A DNA stretch of 64,000 nt. It comes from DASQFQ01 sp963811595 (GTDB lineage Bacteria; Actinomycetota; Thermoleophilia; Solirubrobacterales; Solirubrobacteraceae). The stretch spans positions 248,001 to 312,000 of the forward strand of contig CAWERW010000008.1 in assembly GCA_963811595.1 (NCBI GenBank). Reading direction: 5' to 3'. Numbering within the stretch: the first letter of the stretch is position 1; each line of letters begins with the position of its first letter. The notes below the pieces were generated by a model. That model worked only from the letters and a program-made list of their open reading frames with translations. It was not told the DNA's origin and did not search any database. This document shows positions 48,672 to 57,710 of the stretch, in pieces. The position numbers and the translations under genes are program-made.

Positions 48672-50741
48672 CTACGCCTTGACCGCCTCCTCCTCCGCGG
48701 CCTGCTTCTGCACGATCTTTTGCGCCAGGTGGGCCGGGACCTCCTCGTAGCGGAGGAACTCGAGCGTGTACTCGCCCTGCCCGCCGGTGATCGAGCGCAG
48801 GTCCGGCGCGTAGGTCAGGAGCTCGGACATCGGCACCTCGGCGGAGACCTCGGTCATGCCCCCCACGTTCTCGGTGCCCAGCGGGCGGCCGCGCCGCGAG
48901 GAGAGGTCGCCCATGACGTCGCCGACGGCCGAGTCCGGCACCGAGGCGGTGACGAGCATGATCGGCTCGAGCAGCACCGGGCTCGCGTTCGAGACCGCCT
49001 CCCGCATGGCGATCGAGCCGGCGATCTTGAACGCCATCTCCGACGAGTCGACCGTGTGGTAGCTGCCGTCGAACAGCTTCACGCGGACGCCCTTGAGCGG
49101 GAAGCCGGCCACGACGCCCTGCTGCATCGCCTCGAGCACGCCCTTCTCGACCGCCGGGATGAAGCTGGTCGGGATGACGCCGCCCTTGATGGCGTTGACG
49201 AACTCGAAGTCGCCCTCGGCGAGCGGCTCGATCTCGATGTGGCAGTCGCCGAACTGGCCGCGCCCGCCGGACTGCTTCTTGTGGCGGCCGTGCGCCTTGG
49301 CGGTGCCGCGGATCGTCTCCTGGTAGGGGACCCGCGGCGGCTTGAGCGTCACCTCGGCGCCGAAGCGCGACTTCAGGCGGTCGACCACGACCTCGACGTG
49401 GATCTGCGACAGCCCCGCCACGATCTGCTCGCCGGTCTCGTCGTCGCGGTGCAGGTCGATCGTCGGGTCCTCCTCCTGCAGCCGGCGCAGGGCCGTGAAC
49501 ACCTTGTCCTCGTCGCCCTTGGCCTTGGGCTCGATCGCGAACGCCATGACCGGCGCGGGGAGCGAGATCGAGGGCATCGAGACCGGCTGGTCGCGGTCGG
49601 CGAGCCAGTCGCCCGCGCGCGTCTCCTTGAGCTTCGCCACCGCCCCGATGTCGCCGGGGCCGAACGAGTCGGTGTGGCTGACCTCCTTGCCCTGCGGCAC
49701 GAGCAGCTGGCCCATGCGCTCCTTGGCGTGGGCGCGCGTGTTGAGCAGGTGCGAGTCGGCGCTGACCGTGCCCTGGTAGACGCGGAAGAGGTTGATGCGG
49801 CCCGCGAACGGGTCGGCGCGCGTCTTGAACACGTAGGCGTACGTCTCCGCCTCCGGGTCCGCCTCCAGCTTCATGTCCGCGAGCTCGAGCCCGCCGTGCT
49901 GGACCGGCGAGGGAAGGTCTTCGACGATCGCCTCGAGCAGCCGGTCGGCGCCCAGGTGCTGGGTCGCGACACCGCAGGTGACGGGGAAGATGTGGCCGCT
50001 GTCGGTGCCCTCCTCGAGCGCGTGCACGATCTCGTCGTGGGAGATCTCCTCGCCCTCGAGGTAGCGCTCCATCAGCGCGTCGGAGTTCTCCGCCACCTCG
50101 TCCATGAGCTTCTCGCGGTACTCCTGCGCGAGCTCGGCCATGTCATCGGGGATCGGGCACTCCTTGCAGTTGTCCTTGCCGGTGCCGGCGTACTCGTACG
50201 CCTTCATGTCGACGAGGTCGATCAGGCCGCGGACCTCGTGCTCCGAGCCGATCGGGATCTCGGTCGCCACGACGTGGGGGCCGAAGGCGGCCTTCAGCGA
50301 GTCGAGCGCGCGGAAGAAGTCGGCCCGCTCGCGGTCGAGCATGTTCACGTAGATCAGCCGCGCCACGCCGAGCTCGGCGGCGCGGGTCCACAGGCGCTGC
50401 GTCGAGACCTCGACGCCCATGACGGCGTTGACCACGAACACCGCCGACTCGCACACGCGCAGCGCGCCGAGCGCGTCGGCGATGAAGGAGGGCTCGCCGG
50501 GCGTGTCGATGAGGTTGACCTTGACGTCGCGCCAGTCGAAGGATGCGAGCGCCGCGGAGATCGACATCCCGCGCGCCTGCTCGTCCTCCTCCGAGTCCGA
50601 GACCGTCGTCCCATCAGCCACCGTGCCCAGGCGGTTCGTCGCGCCGGCCTCGAACAGCAGGGCCTCGTGCAGCGACGTCTTCCCGCTCCCACGGTGGCCC
50701 ACTAGGGCCACGTTGCGGATCCTGTCTGCGGCGTGCGGCAT
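48672..50741 (-). CDS. Elongation factor G-like GTPase
   Basis: 689 residues with all EF-G domains. P-loop GHRGSGKT (15-22), DTPG (79-82), and NMLD (133-136) in place of the usual NKxD guanine motif. Domain IV region KKQSGGRGQFGDCHIEIEPL and domain V end GQGEYTLEFLRYEEVP. Such paralogs stand beside true EF-G and may act in ribosome recycling or stress. ATG at 50741 has GGAGAAGG just before it. Confidence 0.93.
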   Translation of the reverse strand: MPHAADRIRNVALVGHRGSGKTSLHEALLFEAGATNRLGTVADGTTVSDSEEDEQARGMSISAALASFDWRDVKVNLIDTPGEPSFIADALGALRVCESAVFVVNAVMGVEVSTQRLWTRAAELGVARLIYVNMLDRERADFFRALDSLKAAFGPHVVATEIPIGSEHEVRGLIDLVDMKAYEYAGTGKDNCKECPIPDDMAELAQEYREKLMDEVAENSDALMERYLEGEEISHDEIVHALEEGTDSGHIFPVTCGVATQHLGADRLLEAIVEDLPSPVQHGGLELADMKLEADPEAETYAYVFKTRADPFAGRINLFRVYQGTVSADSHLLNTRAHAKERMGQLLVPQGKEVSHTDSFGPGDIGAVAKLKETRAGDWLADRDQPVSMPSISLPAPVMAFAIEPKAKGDEDKVFTALRRLQEEDPTIDLHRDDETGEQIVAGLSQIHVEVVVDRLKSRFGAEVTLKPPRVPYQETIRGTAKAHGRHKKQSGGRGQFGDCHIEIEPLAEGDFEFVNAIKGGVIPTSFIPAVEKGVLEAMQQGVVAGFPLKGVRVKLFDGSYHTVDSSEMAFKIAGSIAMREAVSNASPVLLEPIMLVTASVPDSAVGDVMGDLSSRRGRPLGTENVGGMTEVSAEVPMSELLTYAPDLRSITGGQGEYTLEFLRYEEVPAHLAQKIVQKQAAEEEAVKA

Positions 50742-50876
50742 GCCTTCTCCTCTCCCTCGTGCGGAAGGGCGGAGGCTACACCGACTTGCTTGTGACCATG
50801 CGCCGCCCATCACCCGCCCTCATCGTCGCCAAAGGACCGCTCGATTCAGACCAAGGACCTCTCGGCGAAAGCGCGC

Positions 50877-51190
50877 TCAGCGGCACCTAGGCGGGCGTCG
50901 GCCGGGCCACACCCGCGAGCGGCCGGACTCGGGATCGATCCCGGCGCCTCCGATGGCGTCGAGCACCTCGCCGACGAACGCCCACCCTTCCGGTCCCGGG
51001 TCGCTCGGCTCGACGGCGATCTCGACCCGGTAGCGCAGCCCGTCGACGAGCGCGCTCCTCCTCGGGCTCGTAGACCGTCACCAGCCAGCCATCGCCCTCG
51101 TACTCGAGGTCATCCCACTCGCCGGCGCGCGGCAGCACCGAGCCCAGGTCAGCCCGCTCCCGGGTCCAGAGCTCGAGCTCGACGCCCCGC
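50877..51190 (-). pseudogene. Small conserved-looking protein with one-base frameshift
   Basis: From the end of the sigma gene, VELELWTRERADLGSVLPRA through WLVTVYEPEEER is in one frame; after one extra base near 51055, LVDGLRYRVEIAVEPSDPG and WAFVGEVLDAIGGAGIDPES continue in another to TGA at 50877. Both halves have good codon use. No start codon is clear. Function unknown. Confidence 0.45.
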
Positions 51191-51191
51191 G

Positions 51192-51977
51192 CTAGTCGCG
51201 CAGGTTGTCGCCCTGGAGCCTGGACTTCAGGCGCAGGACGGCCTTCGTGTGCAGCTGGGAGATGCGCGACTCGGTGACGCCGAGGACCTCGCCGATCTCT
51301 CGGAGCGTCAGGTTCTCGTAGTAGTAGAGGGCGATCACGAGCTTCTCGCGCTCGGGCAGCGCGGAGATCGCGTCGGCCAGCCGGTCCTTGAGCTCGGAGG
51401 CGTCGAGCAGCTCCTGCGGGTCCGGCGCGTCGGGGTCGTGCAGGGTGTCGAGGAGCGAGACCTGGTCGCCCGAGGAGTCCGACACCGCCCACAGCTCGTC
51501 GAGCGCGACGACGGTGGAGTTGGAGATCTTCATCAGGCTCTCCTGGAACTCCTCGACGGTGATGCCCAGCTCCCGGGCCATCTCGTCGTCCGTCGGCGTG
51601 CGGTGCAGCCGGTGCTCGAGCTTGCCGTGGACGCGCTCGATCTCGCGGGCGCGGGCGCGCACGGAGCGCGGCACCCAGTCGAGGGCGCGCAGCTCGTCGA
51701 TGATCGCGCCCTTGATGCGCGTGATCGCGTAGGTCTCGAACTTGATCTCGCGCTCAGGGTCGAAGCGCTCGATCGCGTTGATCAGGCCGATCAGGCCGTA
51801 GGAGATGAGGTCCGCTTCCTCGACGTGCGCGGGCAGGCCGGAGGACATGCGGCCGGCGACGTACTTCACGAGCGGGGAGTAGGCGACCACGAGCTGCTCG
51901 CGGGCACGGTCGGATCCCGACGCCTTGTAGCGACGCCATAGATCCCGCAGCTCGATGGCTTTCACGTTGGTTTCCAA
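51192..51977 (-). CDS. FliA/WhiG-family RNA polymerase sigma factor
   Basis: Up to 261 residues. Region 2 (LVVAYSPLVKYVAGRMSSGL, ...EADLISYGLIGLINAIERFD), region 3 (RARAREIERVHGKLEHRL) and region 4 (ALPEREKLVIALYYYENLTL, VLGVTESRISQLHTKAVLRL) define the FliA/WhiG group of sigma-70 factors. No anti-sigma gene or flagellar genes are in the window. The listed start is TTG at 51977; GTG at 51965 is as likely. Confidence 0.92.
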   Translation of the reverse strand: METNVKAIELRDLWRRYKASGSDRAREQLVVAYSPLVKYVAGRMSSGLPAHVEEADLISYGLIGLINAIERFDPEREIKFETYAITRIKGAIIDELRALDWVPRSVRARAREIERVHGKLEHRLHRTPTDDEMARELGITVEEFQESLMKISNSTVVALDELWAVSDSSGDQVSLLDTLHDPDAPDPQELLDASELKDRLADAISALPEREKLVIALYYYENLTLREIGEVLGVTESRISQLHTKAVLRLKSRLQGDNLRD

Positions 51978-51995
51978 GCCTCTACCCCATTCTCC

Positions 51996-52928
51996 CTATG
52001 CCCGAGGATGGCTCCGGGCATAGGCGGCCCGTAGGCGCGCTGACTCTACCCGAGTGTAGACCTGGGTCGTTGATATGGATGAATGGCCCAACAGCTCCTG
52101 AATGGCCCGCAAATCCGCACCGCCCTCGAGCAGGTGGGTCGCGAACGAGTGGCGCAGGGCGTGCGGATGGACCGCTCCCTGCTGGCCGGCGTGGCGCGCC
52201 CAGACGCGCAGCCGGCGGCGCACGTCGGAGGTCGAGAGGCGGCGCCCGGACTTCGAGAGCAGCAGCGCGGACTCGCCGTCGGCGGCCGCCAGCCCGGGCC
52301 GGCCGCGCTCGAGATAGCGCGTGACCGAGCGCAGCGCGGGCTCGCCCGCGGGTACGAAGCGTGTCTTGCCCCCTTTGCCCTCCACCCGGATCTGTTCGGC
52401 ATCGAAGTCGATTGACTCAAGGTCCAGGTTCACGAGCTCCTCCGCGCGCAGGCCGCACGCGTAGGCCAGTTCGAACAGCGCGCGGTCGCGCATCTCCAGC
52501 GGCGTGGTGGCCGGAATGCGGTTCAGCAGCGCCGCCACGTCCTCGGCCTTGAGCGTGCGCGGCAGCCGCTGCGGCTGCTTGGGGCCGGGCAGGAGGTCCG
52601 CGGGGTTCGCGGTCATCTCGCCGAGCTCGACCATCGACTTGTAGAACGAACGGATGGCCGCGAGCTTGCGGGCGACGGTGCGCGGGCCCGCGCCGGTTCC
52701 CGCCAGCCGCGCGGCGTAGCGGCGCAGCACCTGGTAGTCGACGCCGTCGGGCTCGACGTCGGCGGCGGTGCTCCAGAGTGCGAGCTGGGCGAGGTCGACG
52801 CCGTAGGCGCGGCGCGTGCGCTCGGCCGCCCCGCGGCGCTGCAGCTCGCGGTCGAACACGCGCAGGGCCGACCGCCAGGCGTCGCTAGCCTGGGGCGTCG
52901 TGGCCTCGTTCTTCATCGACACCGACAC
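51996..52928 (-). CDS. xerD: Tyrosine recombinase XerC/XerD
   Basis: 310 residues. SAM-like N-domain (residues ~17-105) and catalytic domain with Arg161 (CGLRAEE), Lys185, His256-x-x-Arg259 (HPHALRHSFATH), His282 (LLGHSSI) and nucleophile Tyr291. Size, context and lack of phage genes support the chromosomal dimer resolvase rather than an integrase. GTG at 52928 or ATG at 52916. XerC and XerD cannot be told apart here. Confidence 0.9.
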   Translation of the reverse strand: MSVSMKNEATTPQASDAWRSALRVFDRELQRRGAAERTRRAYGVDLAQLALWSTAADVEPDGVDYQVLRRYAARLAGTGAGPRTVARKLAAIRSFYKSMVELGEMTANPADLLPGPKQPQRLPRTLKAEDVAALLNRIPATTPLEMRDRALFELAYACGLRAEELVNLDLESIDFDAEQIRVEGKGGKTRFVPAGEPALRSVTRYLERGRPGLAAADGESALLLSKSGRRLSTSDVRRRLRVWARHAGQQGAVHPHALRHSFATHLLEGGADLRAIQELLGHSSISTTQVYTRVESARLRAAYARSHPRA

Positions 52929-53208
52929 GGGTCAGGTCGCCACCCAGAGCCAGCTCGACGAGGCGGGCGTCATCCCCGTGGGCGGCAAGCCGCCGCTGCC
53001 CTGGTTCCCGATCCAGGGGACGCGCGACGCGCAGACGCTCTGGTACGCCGTGATGCGAAAGCCGGTCAAGCACAAGTTCATCGGTGCCCTGTGCATTCGC
53101 CATTCGGACCACCACGCCTCCCTGCTGAGCAAGGGATGGGAGGAGATCCCGGTCGACGAGATCTCGGCCAGCGGGCCTCCCGCTACGCGATGTACACCGG
53201 CGCGTTGA
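52900..53208 (+). CDS. Small hypothetical protein divergent from xerD
   Basis: 102 residues from GTG at 52900. ASFFIDTDTGQVATQSQLDE, LPWFPIQGTRDAQTLWYAVM and ALCIRHSDHHASLLSKGW look like a real protein with balanced composition, but no family is recognised. Its 5' end overlaps the xerD start by up to 29 bases and its 3' end overlaps the L,D-transpeptidase by 26. Confidence 0.6.
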   Translation: MASFFIDTDTGQVATQSQLDEAGVIPVGGKPPLPWFPIQGTRDAQTLWYAVMRKPVKHKFIGALCIRHSDHHASLLSKGWEEIPVDEISASGPPATRCTPAR

Positions 53209-54226
53209 CCGGCACCTGGTCGTAGAGCTCGACCACGTCGGGGATCCGCATGCGGATGCAGCCGTGCGAGGCCGCGGTGCCGATCGAGCCCTCGGCGTCG
53301 GTGCCGTGGATGCCCGCGCCGTCGTAGATCCCGAGCCAGCGCGCCTTCAGCGGGTTCTGCGGCGTGCCGCCCGGGACGACCTTGCCCCGGTCCTTGGGCG
53401 CCACCCAGTCGGAGTTGGGCATCGTCCACGCCGGGTTGACCGCCTTGTTCTGCACGTGGTAGAGCCCGGCCGGCGTCTCCAGGCCGACCTGCCCGACCGC
53501 GATCCCGTAGGTCTTGGACAGCTTCAGGTTGCGGTAGAGCGAGAGCTTGAACGAGCCGCGCGAGACGACGAGCACGGCCGGGTACTTCTTGGCGAGATCC
53601 GCGGTGGTGACCTTGGGCTCGACGACCTTGGTCGAGACCTTCACCGAGCGTGCGCCCTCGGTCGTGAGCAGCGCGCGCCGCAGCTGGTTGCGGAGCTTGG
53701 AGGCCTGCACGGCGAGGCCGTTGGAGGACGGCGTCGGGTTGACGTTGCCGCCGTCGAGGTCGAGGTTGGCGTCGCGCGCCGGGCGGTCGATCTTGCTGCT
53801 GACGCGCTTGACGAGCCGGCGGATCGCCTGCCGGTTGTAGGCGATGTCGAGCTCGATGTCCTCGTTGATGCTCTGCCCGCGCAGGTTGCGCGCGGTGCGC
53901 TCGAGGATCGTCCCGGAGCGCGAGCGCTCGATCGCCTGGTCGATCGAGCCGTCGATGTCGACGCCGACGCGGGCCTGCGCAGGCGTCAGCGTGAAGCTCT
54001 GCTTCTTGTAGCGGGCGACGACGGGCTGGTTGAGCGGCTCGAGCACCGCGGCGCGCAGGCGCTCCCGCGCGGCGTCCTCCTCGAGCCCGCCGACGTCGAC
54101 GCCGCCGACGCTGATGCCCTTCGTGATCTCGTGCTCACGCGCGGAGTCGTACGCGTACACGCCCCCTGCCGCAACGACGAGCAGGACGACGAGCGTCGCG
54201 ACGATGAAGAAGGACCGAGTGCGCAC
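53183..54226 (-). CDS. L,D-transpeptidase with N-terminal anchor and VanW/PG-binding-like domain
   Basis: 347 residues. One N-terminal membrane helix (~6-26), a peptidoglycan-binding-4-type domain (~38-200, ISVGGVDVGGLEEDAARERL), then a YkuD domain with His307 (GIHGTD), and SHGCIRM giving His321, Cys323 and Arg325. It makes 3-3 crosslinks in peptidoglycan or attaches proteins to it. GTG at 54226. Confidence 0.93.
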   Translation of the reverse strand: MRTRSFFIVATLVVLLVVAAGGVYAYDSAREHEITKGISVGGVDVGGLEEDAARERLRAAVLEPLNQPVVARYKKQSFTLTPAQARVGVDIDGSIDQAIERSRSGTILERTARNLRGQSINEDIELDIAYNRQAIRRLVKRVSSKIDRPARDANLDLDGGNVNPTPSSNGLAVQASKLRNQLRRALLTTEGARSVKVSTKVVEPKVTTADLAKKYPAVLVVSRGSFKLSLYRNLKLSKTYGIAVGQVGLETPAGLYHVQNKAVNPAWTMPNSDWVAPKDRGKVVPGGTPQNPLKARWLGIYDGAGIHGTDAEGSIGTAASHGCIRMRIPDVVELYDQVPVNAPVYIA

Positions 54227-54264
54227 TTACCGAACGAATGGTAGGACGGGTCACCCGCCGCCGA

Positions 54265-55323
54265 CTACCCCTGCAAGTTTGCTGGCGCGTCGGTGCTCCT
54301 GCGGACGCTCGGGCTGTAGCGCAGGAACTCCTCGACCTCGCGCTCGTAGCGGTAGGGCTCCCCCGCGTCGCGCTTGATCGCCGCCACCCGCAGGTGCTCG
54401 GCGAACGCCTGCACGGTCTCGCGCGTCGTGTAGCGCAGCGGCACGCCGGCCGCCTTGAGCTTGCGGTTGTCGACGCCGCGCCCGAAGCGCAGCTGGCTGC
54501 GCATCTCCGGCGGCACCTGGAGGCCGAGCAGCCTCAGCGGCTCGAGCGCGAGCCCGGTCCCCCACGGGGGCAGCACCGGCGCCAGCTGCTTGCCGAGCAG
54601 GCTCGCGACCTCCGAGAGCACGAGCACGCCGTCGCCCGCCGCGTTGTAGATGCCGGGCAGGTCCTCGCGCACCGCGTGCTCGAGCACGCCGACGATGTCG
54701 TCCTCGTGGATGAACTGGTAGCGCGGGTCGAAGCCGAGGATCGACGGCAGCACCGGCAGCGAGAACAGCGAGGCGTGCGCGGTCCTGAGGTCCGGCCCGA
54801 GGCCGTTGACGAAGCGCAAGGTGGTCACGGTGACGCCCGGGTTGCGGTCGGCGAACGACGTGACGGCCTTCTCGGCCTCGACGATGTCGCGCTCCAGCCG
54901 GGTGCGCGGCGGGTGCGGGCGCTGCATGCGCTCGGTGAAGTACGCCGGGTCGTCCTGCTCGCAGCCGTAGTAGTGCGCGGTCGACTTGAACACGAACTTG
55001 CGCACCGGCGAGTCGGGGCCCGAGCAGGCGGCGAGGATGTTCATCGTCCCGATCACGTTGGCCTCGTGGGCGGCGCGCACGCTCGCGGTCGTCGAGTCGA
55101 CGATCAGCCGCGAGTCGACCACCGTGTCGATCTGGGCCGCCTGCACGATCCGGCGCAGCAGCGCGTGCTGGGTGCCGACGCGGACGTACTCGGTGCGCTC
55201 GAGCTCGCACGTCGGGTCCTCCGGCGAGACGCCGACGATCACCTCGACGGCGGGGTCGCGCTCGAGCGCCTGCGCGAGCCGGCCGCCCCAGAAGCTCGAG
55301 ATGCCGGTGACGAGGACCCTCAT
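54265..55323 (-). CDS. NAD-dependent epimerase/dehydratase, operon with PlsC
   Basis: 352 residues. Extended SDR with LVTGISSFWGGRLAQAL (a GxxxxxG variant), FKSTAHYYG (active-site Tyr region), RFVNGLGPDL and RYQFIHEDDIVGVLEHAV. ATG at 55323 overlaps the acyltransferase stop. Two-gene coupling with PlsC suggests a lipid or envelope role (inference). Confidence 0.86.
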   Translation of the reverse strand: MRVLVTGISSFWGGRLAQALERDPAVEVIVGVSPEDPTCELERTEYVRVGTQHALLRRIVQAAQIDTVVDSRLIVDSTTASVRAAHEANVIGTMNILAACSGPDSPVRKFVFKSTAHYYGCEQDDPAYFTERMQRPHPPRTRLERDIVEAEKAVTSFADRNPGVTVTTLRFVNGLGPDLRTAHASLFSLPVLPSILGFDPRYQFIHEDDIVGVLEHAVREDLPGIYNAAGDGVLVLSEVASLLGKQLAPVLPPWGTGLALEPLRLLGLQVPPEMRSQLRFGRGVDNRKLKAAGVPLRYTTRETVQAFAEHLRVAAIKRDAGEPYRYEREVEEFLRYSPSVRRSTDAPANLQG

Positions 55324-56168
55324 CCGAACCACACAGAGGTGCGCTTGGCGAGCATGTCGTGGAGCTCCTCCTGGATGCGGCCGCGGATGTCGTCGGCCAC
55401 GCTCTGGACGAGCCCGCGGTCGTGCCACGGCTCCGCGCCCCACTGGTCGGTCGCGATCGGCTCGAGGAAGCGGATCTTGAACTTGGCCGGCAGGTAGCCG
55501 AGGAAGCCGAGCAGCCCGAAGTGCGGGAACGTCGGGGTGACGGGGAAGTAGAGGAGGCCGGTGAGCCGCTGCAGGGCGCCGATCTGGGCGAATACCGGCA
55601 TCGACTCCTCGGCGCCGACGAGCGCGATCGGGACGATCGGCACCTGCGCGCGCATCGCCGCCTCGACGAAGCCGCCGCGGCCGAAGCGCCGCAGCCGGTA
55701 GCGGTCCTTGTAGAGCTTCTCCGTCCCCTTGCGGCCCTCGGGGAAGACGAGCACGAGCTGGCCCTCGTCGTAGAGCAGGCGCTGCACGTTGGCCGGGTGG
55801 GCGGGCACGCCGCCGATCTTCGGCACGAGCATCGAGAACAGCGGGTTGCCCTTGAAGAAGTGCTCCACGGTCAGGTGCACGGGCCGCGGGCGGGAGTGCT
55901 CCTCCTTGACCGCCTTGAGGATCATCGTCGCGTCGGGCGGCAGCGCGCCCGAGTGGTTCGAGACCAGCAGGGCGCCGCCGTCGGCGGGGACGTGCTCGAT
56001 CCCCTCCACCTCGCAGCGGAACCAGTAGTGGTAGAGGAACTCGTAGATCGTCTTGTCGAGCAGGCCCTCGACGCGCTCCGAGCGGCCCCAGTCCGAGACC
56101 TGGCGGTCGGGCTCGATCGCGGGCAGGTAGTCGCGCAGGTCGCTGCTGGGGGCGGGCAGCTGCTTCAT
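55320..56168 (-). CDS. PlsC-like lysophospholipid acyltransferase
   Basis: 282 residues. Acyltransferase block: VSNHSGALPPDA (the His...Asp catalytic motif), FFKGNPLFSMLVPKIGGVPA, and LVFPEGRKGTEKLY. It should transfer acyl groups to glycerol-phosphate lipids or related acceptors at the membrane. ATG at 56168 overlaps the phosphatase-like stop (ATGA). Confidence 0.88.
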   Translation of the reverse strand: MKQLPAPSSDLRDYLPAIEPDRQVSDWGRSERVEGLLDKTIYEFLYHYWFRCEVEGIEHVPADGGALLVSNHSGALPPDATMILKAVKEEHSRPRPVHLTVEHFFKGNPLFSMLVPKIGGVPAHPANVQRLLYDEGQLVLVFPEGRKGTEKLYKDRYRLRRFGRGGFVEAAMRAQVPIVPIALVGAEESMPVFAQIGALQRLTGLLYFPVTPTFPHFGLLGFLGYLPAKFKIRFLEPIATDQWGAEPWHDRGLVQSVADDIRGRIQEELHDMLAKRTSVWFG

Positions 56169-56719
56169 GCGCCGAGCACCGGCTCGAGGTTGCGGGCGAG
56201 CTCGCGCCAGTCCGCGCCGCAGACCACGTCCTCGGTCTCGCACAGCTCGCGGTTCCACGGGTGCTCGATCGTGGCGACCGCGATGCCCGCGTCGATCGCG
56301 CGCTGGAGGTTCTCCGGCGAGTCGTCGATCAGCAGGTCGATCCCGATCTCCTGGCAGCGGCTGACCTTGTCGTAGGAGCAGTAGAGCTCGTCGTAGGGCA
56401 GCGCGATCTGCTCGAGCCATTTCGCGGTGGCGTCATGGGCGGCGTCGGCGCGGTGCGACGTGATGTGGATGAAGTGCCCGGCCTCGTGCCAGACGCGGAC
56501 GGCCTCGACGGCGCCGGGGTACGGCTCCGAGGCGAGGATCTGGGGCTCCGAGTGGGTCTCCTTGACGGCGGCGCGGAGCTGCTCGGGCTTGAGGCGGTCG
56601 ATCTCCCACACGACCTGGTCCGCGTAGGGGATCGTGACGCCGAAGCGGCGCCGCGCGACCTCCTCGAGCAGGTCCCAGTAGTGGTGCAGCGTGGAGTCGA
56701 TGTCGATGGCGATGCGCAT
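56165..56719 (-). CDS. HAD-superfamily 5' nucleotidase/phosphatase-like protein
   Basis: 184 residues. Motif I AIDIDSTLHHYWDLL (nucleophile Asp5, with Asp7), motif II ITSHRAD, and motif III IDLLIDDSPENLQ. ATG at 56719 is chosen since MRIAIDIDST is the normal family start; an ATG at 56743 adds 8 residues. First gene of the phosphatase-PlsC-epimerase operon. Confidence 0.82.
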   Translation of the reverse strand: MRIAIDIDSTLHHYWDLLEEVARRRFGVTIPYADQVVWEIDRLKPEQLRAAVKETHSEPQILASEPYPGAVEAVRVWHEAGHFIHITSHRADAAHDATAKWLEQIALPYDELYCSYDKVSRCQEIGIDLLIDDSPENLQRAIDAGIAVATIEHPWNRELCETEDVVCGADWRELARNLEPVLGA

Positions 56720-56741
56720 CGGGGTGGGTACGGTAGAGCCC

Positions 56742-57710
56742 ATGCCCGAAGCTCGCCCCCTCCAGGCGCTCGGCAGCCTCCTCCATCCCGGCCCGGACCA
56801 CGACTACGGCCGCCAGGGGCGCGCGCCGTGGCTCGACATGGATTGGCACGCGATCCAGCACCGCACGCGGATCGACGACCGCGAGGTCAACTACGTCGAC
56901 TTCGGCGAGGGCCCGGCGATCCTGTGGATCCACGGCCTGGGCGCGTCGTGGCAGTCGTGGCTCGAGAACCTGCCCGAGTTCGCGCGCGAGCACCGCGTCG
57001 TGGCCATGGACCTGCCCGGCTTCGGCTACTCCGAGATGCCGGGTCAGGACATCTCGATCGACTACTACGGCGAGTGGACCGTCAAGCTGCTCGACCACCT
57101 CGGCGTGGAGTCGGCGGCGGTCGTGGGCAACTCGATGGGCGGCTTCGTCGGCGCCGAGCTGGCCGTGCGCGTGCCGGAGCGCGTCGATCGGCTCGCGGTC
57201 GTCTCGGCGGCGATCTTCTGGCAGGAGCGGCGGCGCGCGCAGCCGCTGCTGCGGCTCGCGCGGCTGTCGGACGCCGTCGTCGCGCGGGCGCTCGTGCGCG
57301 CCACCGACGACATCGCCACGCGGCGGCGGCTGCGCCAGTGGGCGCTCGCCAGCGCGGGCTTCCGCTACCCCCACCTCATCTCGGACGAGCTGGCGCACGA
57401 GATGGTCCGCAGCGCGCGCCGCACCGACGGCTTCCTGCCCGCTCTGGAAGCGCTGGCGGACTACGCGCTCGACGAGGAGCTGCCGCAGATCAGGTGCCCC
57501 ACGCTGATCGTGTGGGGCGAGCACGACACGCTCGTGCCGGCCAAGGACGCCAAGCGGCTGGAGGACCTGATCCCGGACGCCCGGCGCGAGATGTTCGAGC
57601 GCACCGGCCACGTGGCGATGCTCGAGCGCCCCGAGCGCTTCAACCGCGTGCTGGCGGACTTCCTGGCCGAGGCGCCCGCGCCGGAGCTAGCGCGTGACAG
57701 CGCCCACTGA
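56742..57710 (+). CDS. Alpha/beta-hydrolase-fold enzyme
   Basis: 322 residues. Oxyanion region ILWIHGLGASWQSWLENLPE, nucleophile Ser in VVGNSMGGFVGAEL (~132), acid Asp in WGEHDTLVPA and His in FERTGHVAMLERPERFN. Substrate unknown. ATG at 56742 is back-to-back with the phosphatase-like gene. The 3' end overlaps ilvD by 24 bases. Confidence 0.9.
   Translation: MPEARPLQALGSLLHPGPDHDYGRQGRAPWLDMDWHAIQHRTRIDDREVNYVDFGEGPAILWIHGLGASWQSWLENLPEFAREHRVVAMDLPGFGYSEMPGQDISIDYYGEWTVKLLDHLGVESAAVVGNSMGGFVGAELAVRVPERVDRLAVVSAAIFWQERRRAQPLLRLARLSDAVVARALVRATDDIATRRRLRQWALASAGFRYPHLISDELAHEMVRSARRTDGFLPALEALADYALDEELPQIRCPTLIVWGEHDTLVPAKDAKRLEDLIPDARREMFERTGHVAMLERPERFNRVLADFLAEAPAPELARDSAH

Noticed and set aside
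47232..50705. 1157-codon plus-strand ORF across RNase H, zinc-ribbon and EF-G-like genes
   Set aside because: It is antisense to clearly recognisable genes, and its low-complexity Arg/Leu/Val/Asp composition is a GC-rich artefact.
51996..52928. Tyrosine recombinase as a phage or island integrase
   Set aside because: No att repeats, excisionase or phage genes are nearby. Length and context fit chromosomal XerC/D.
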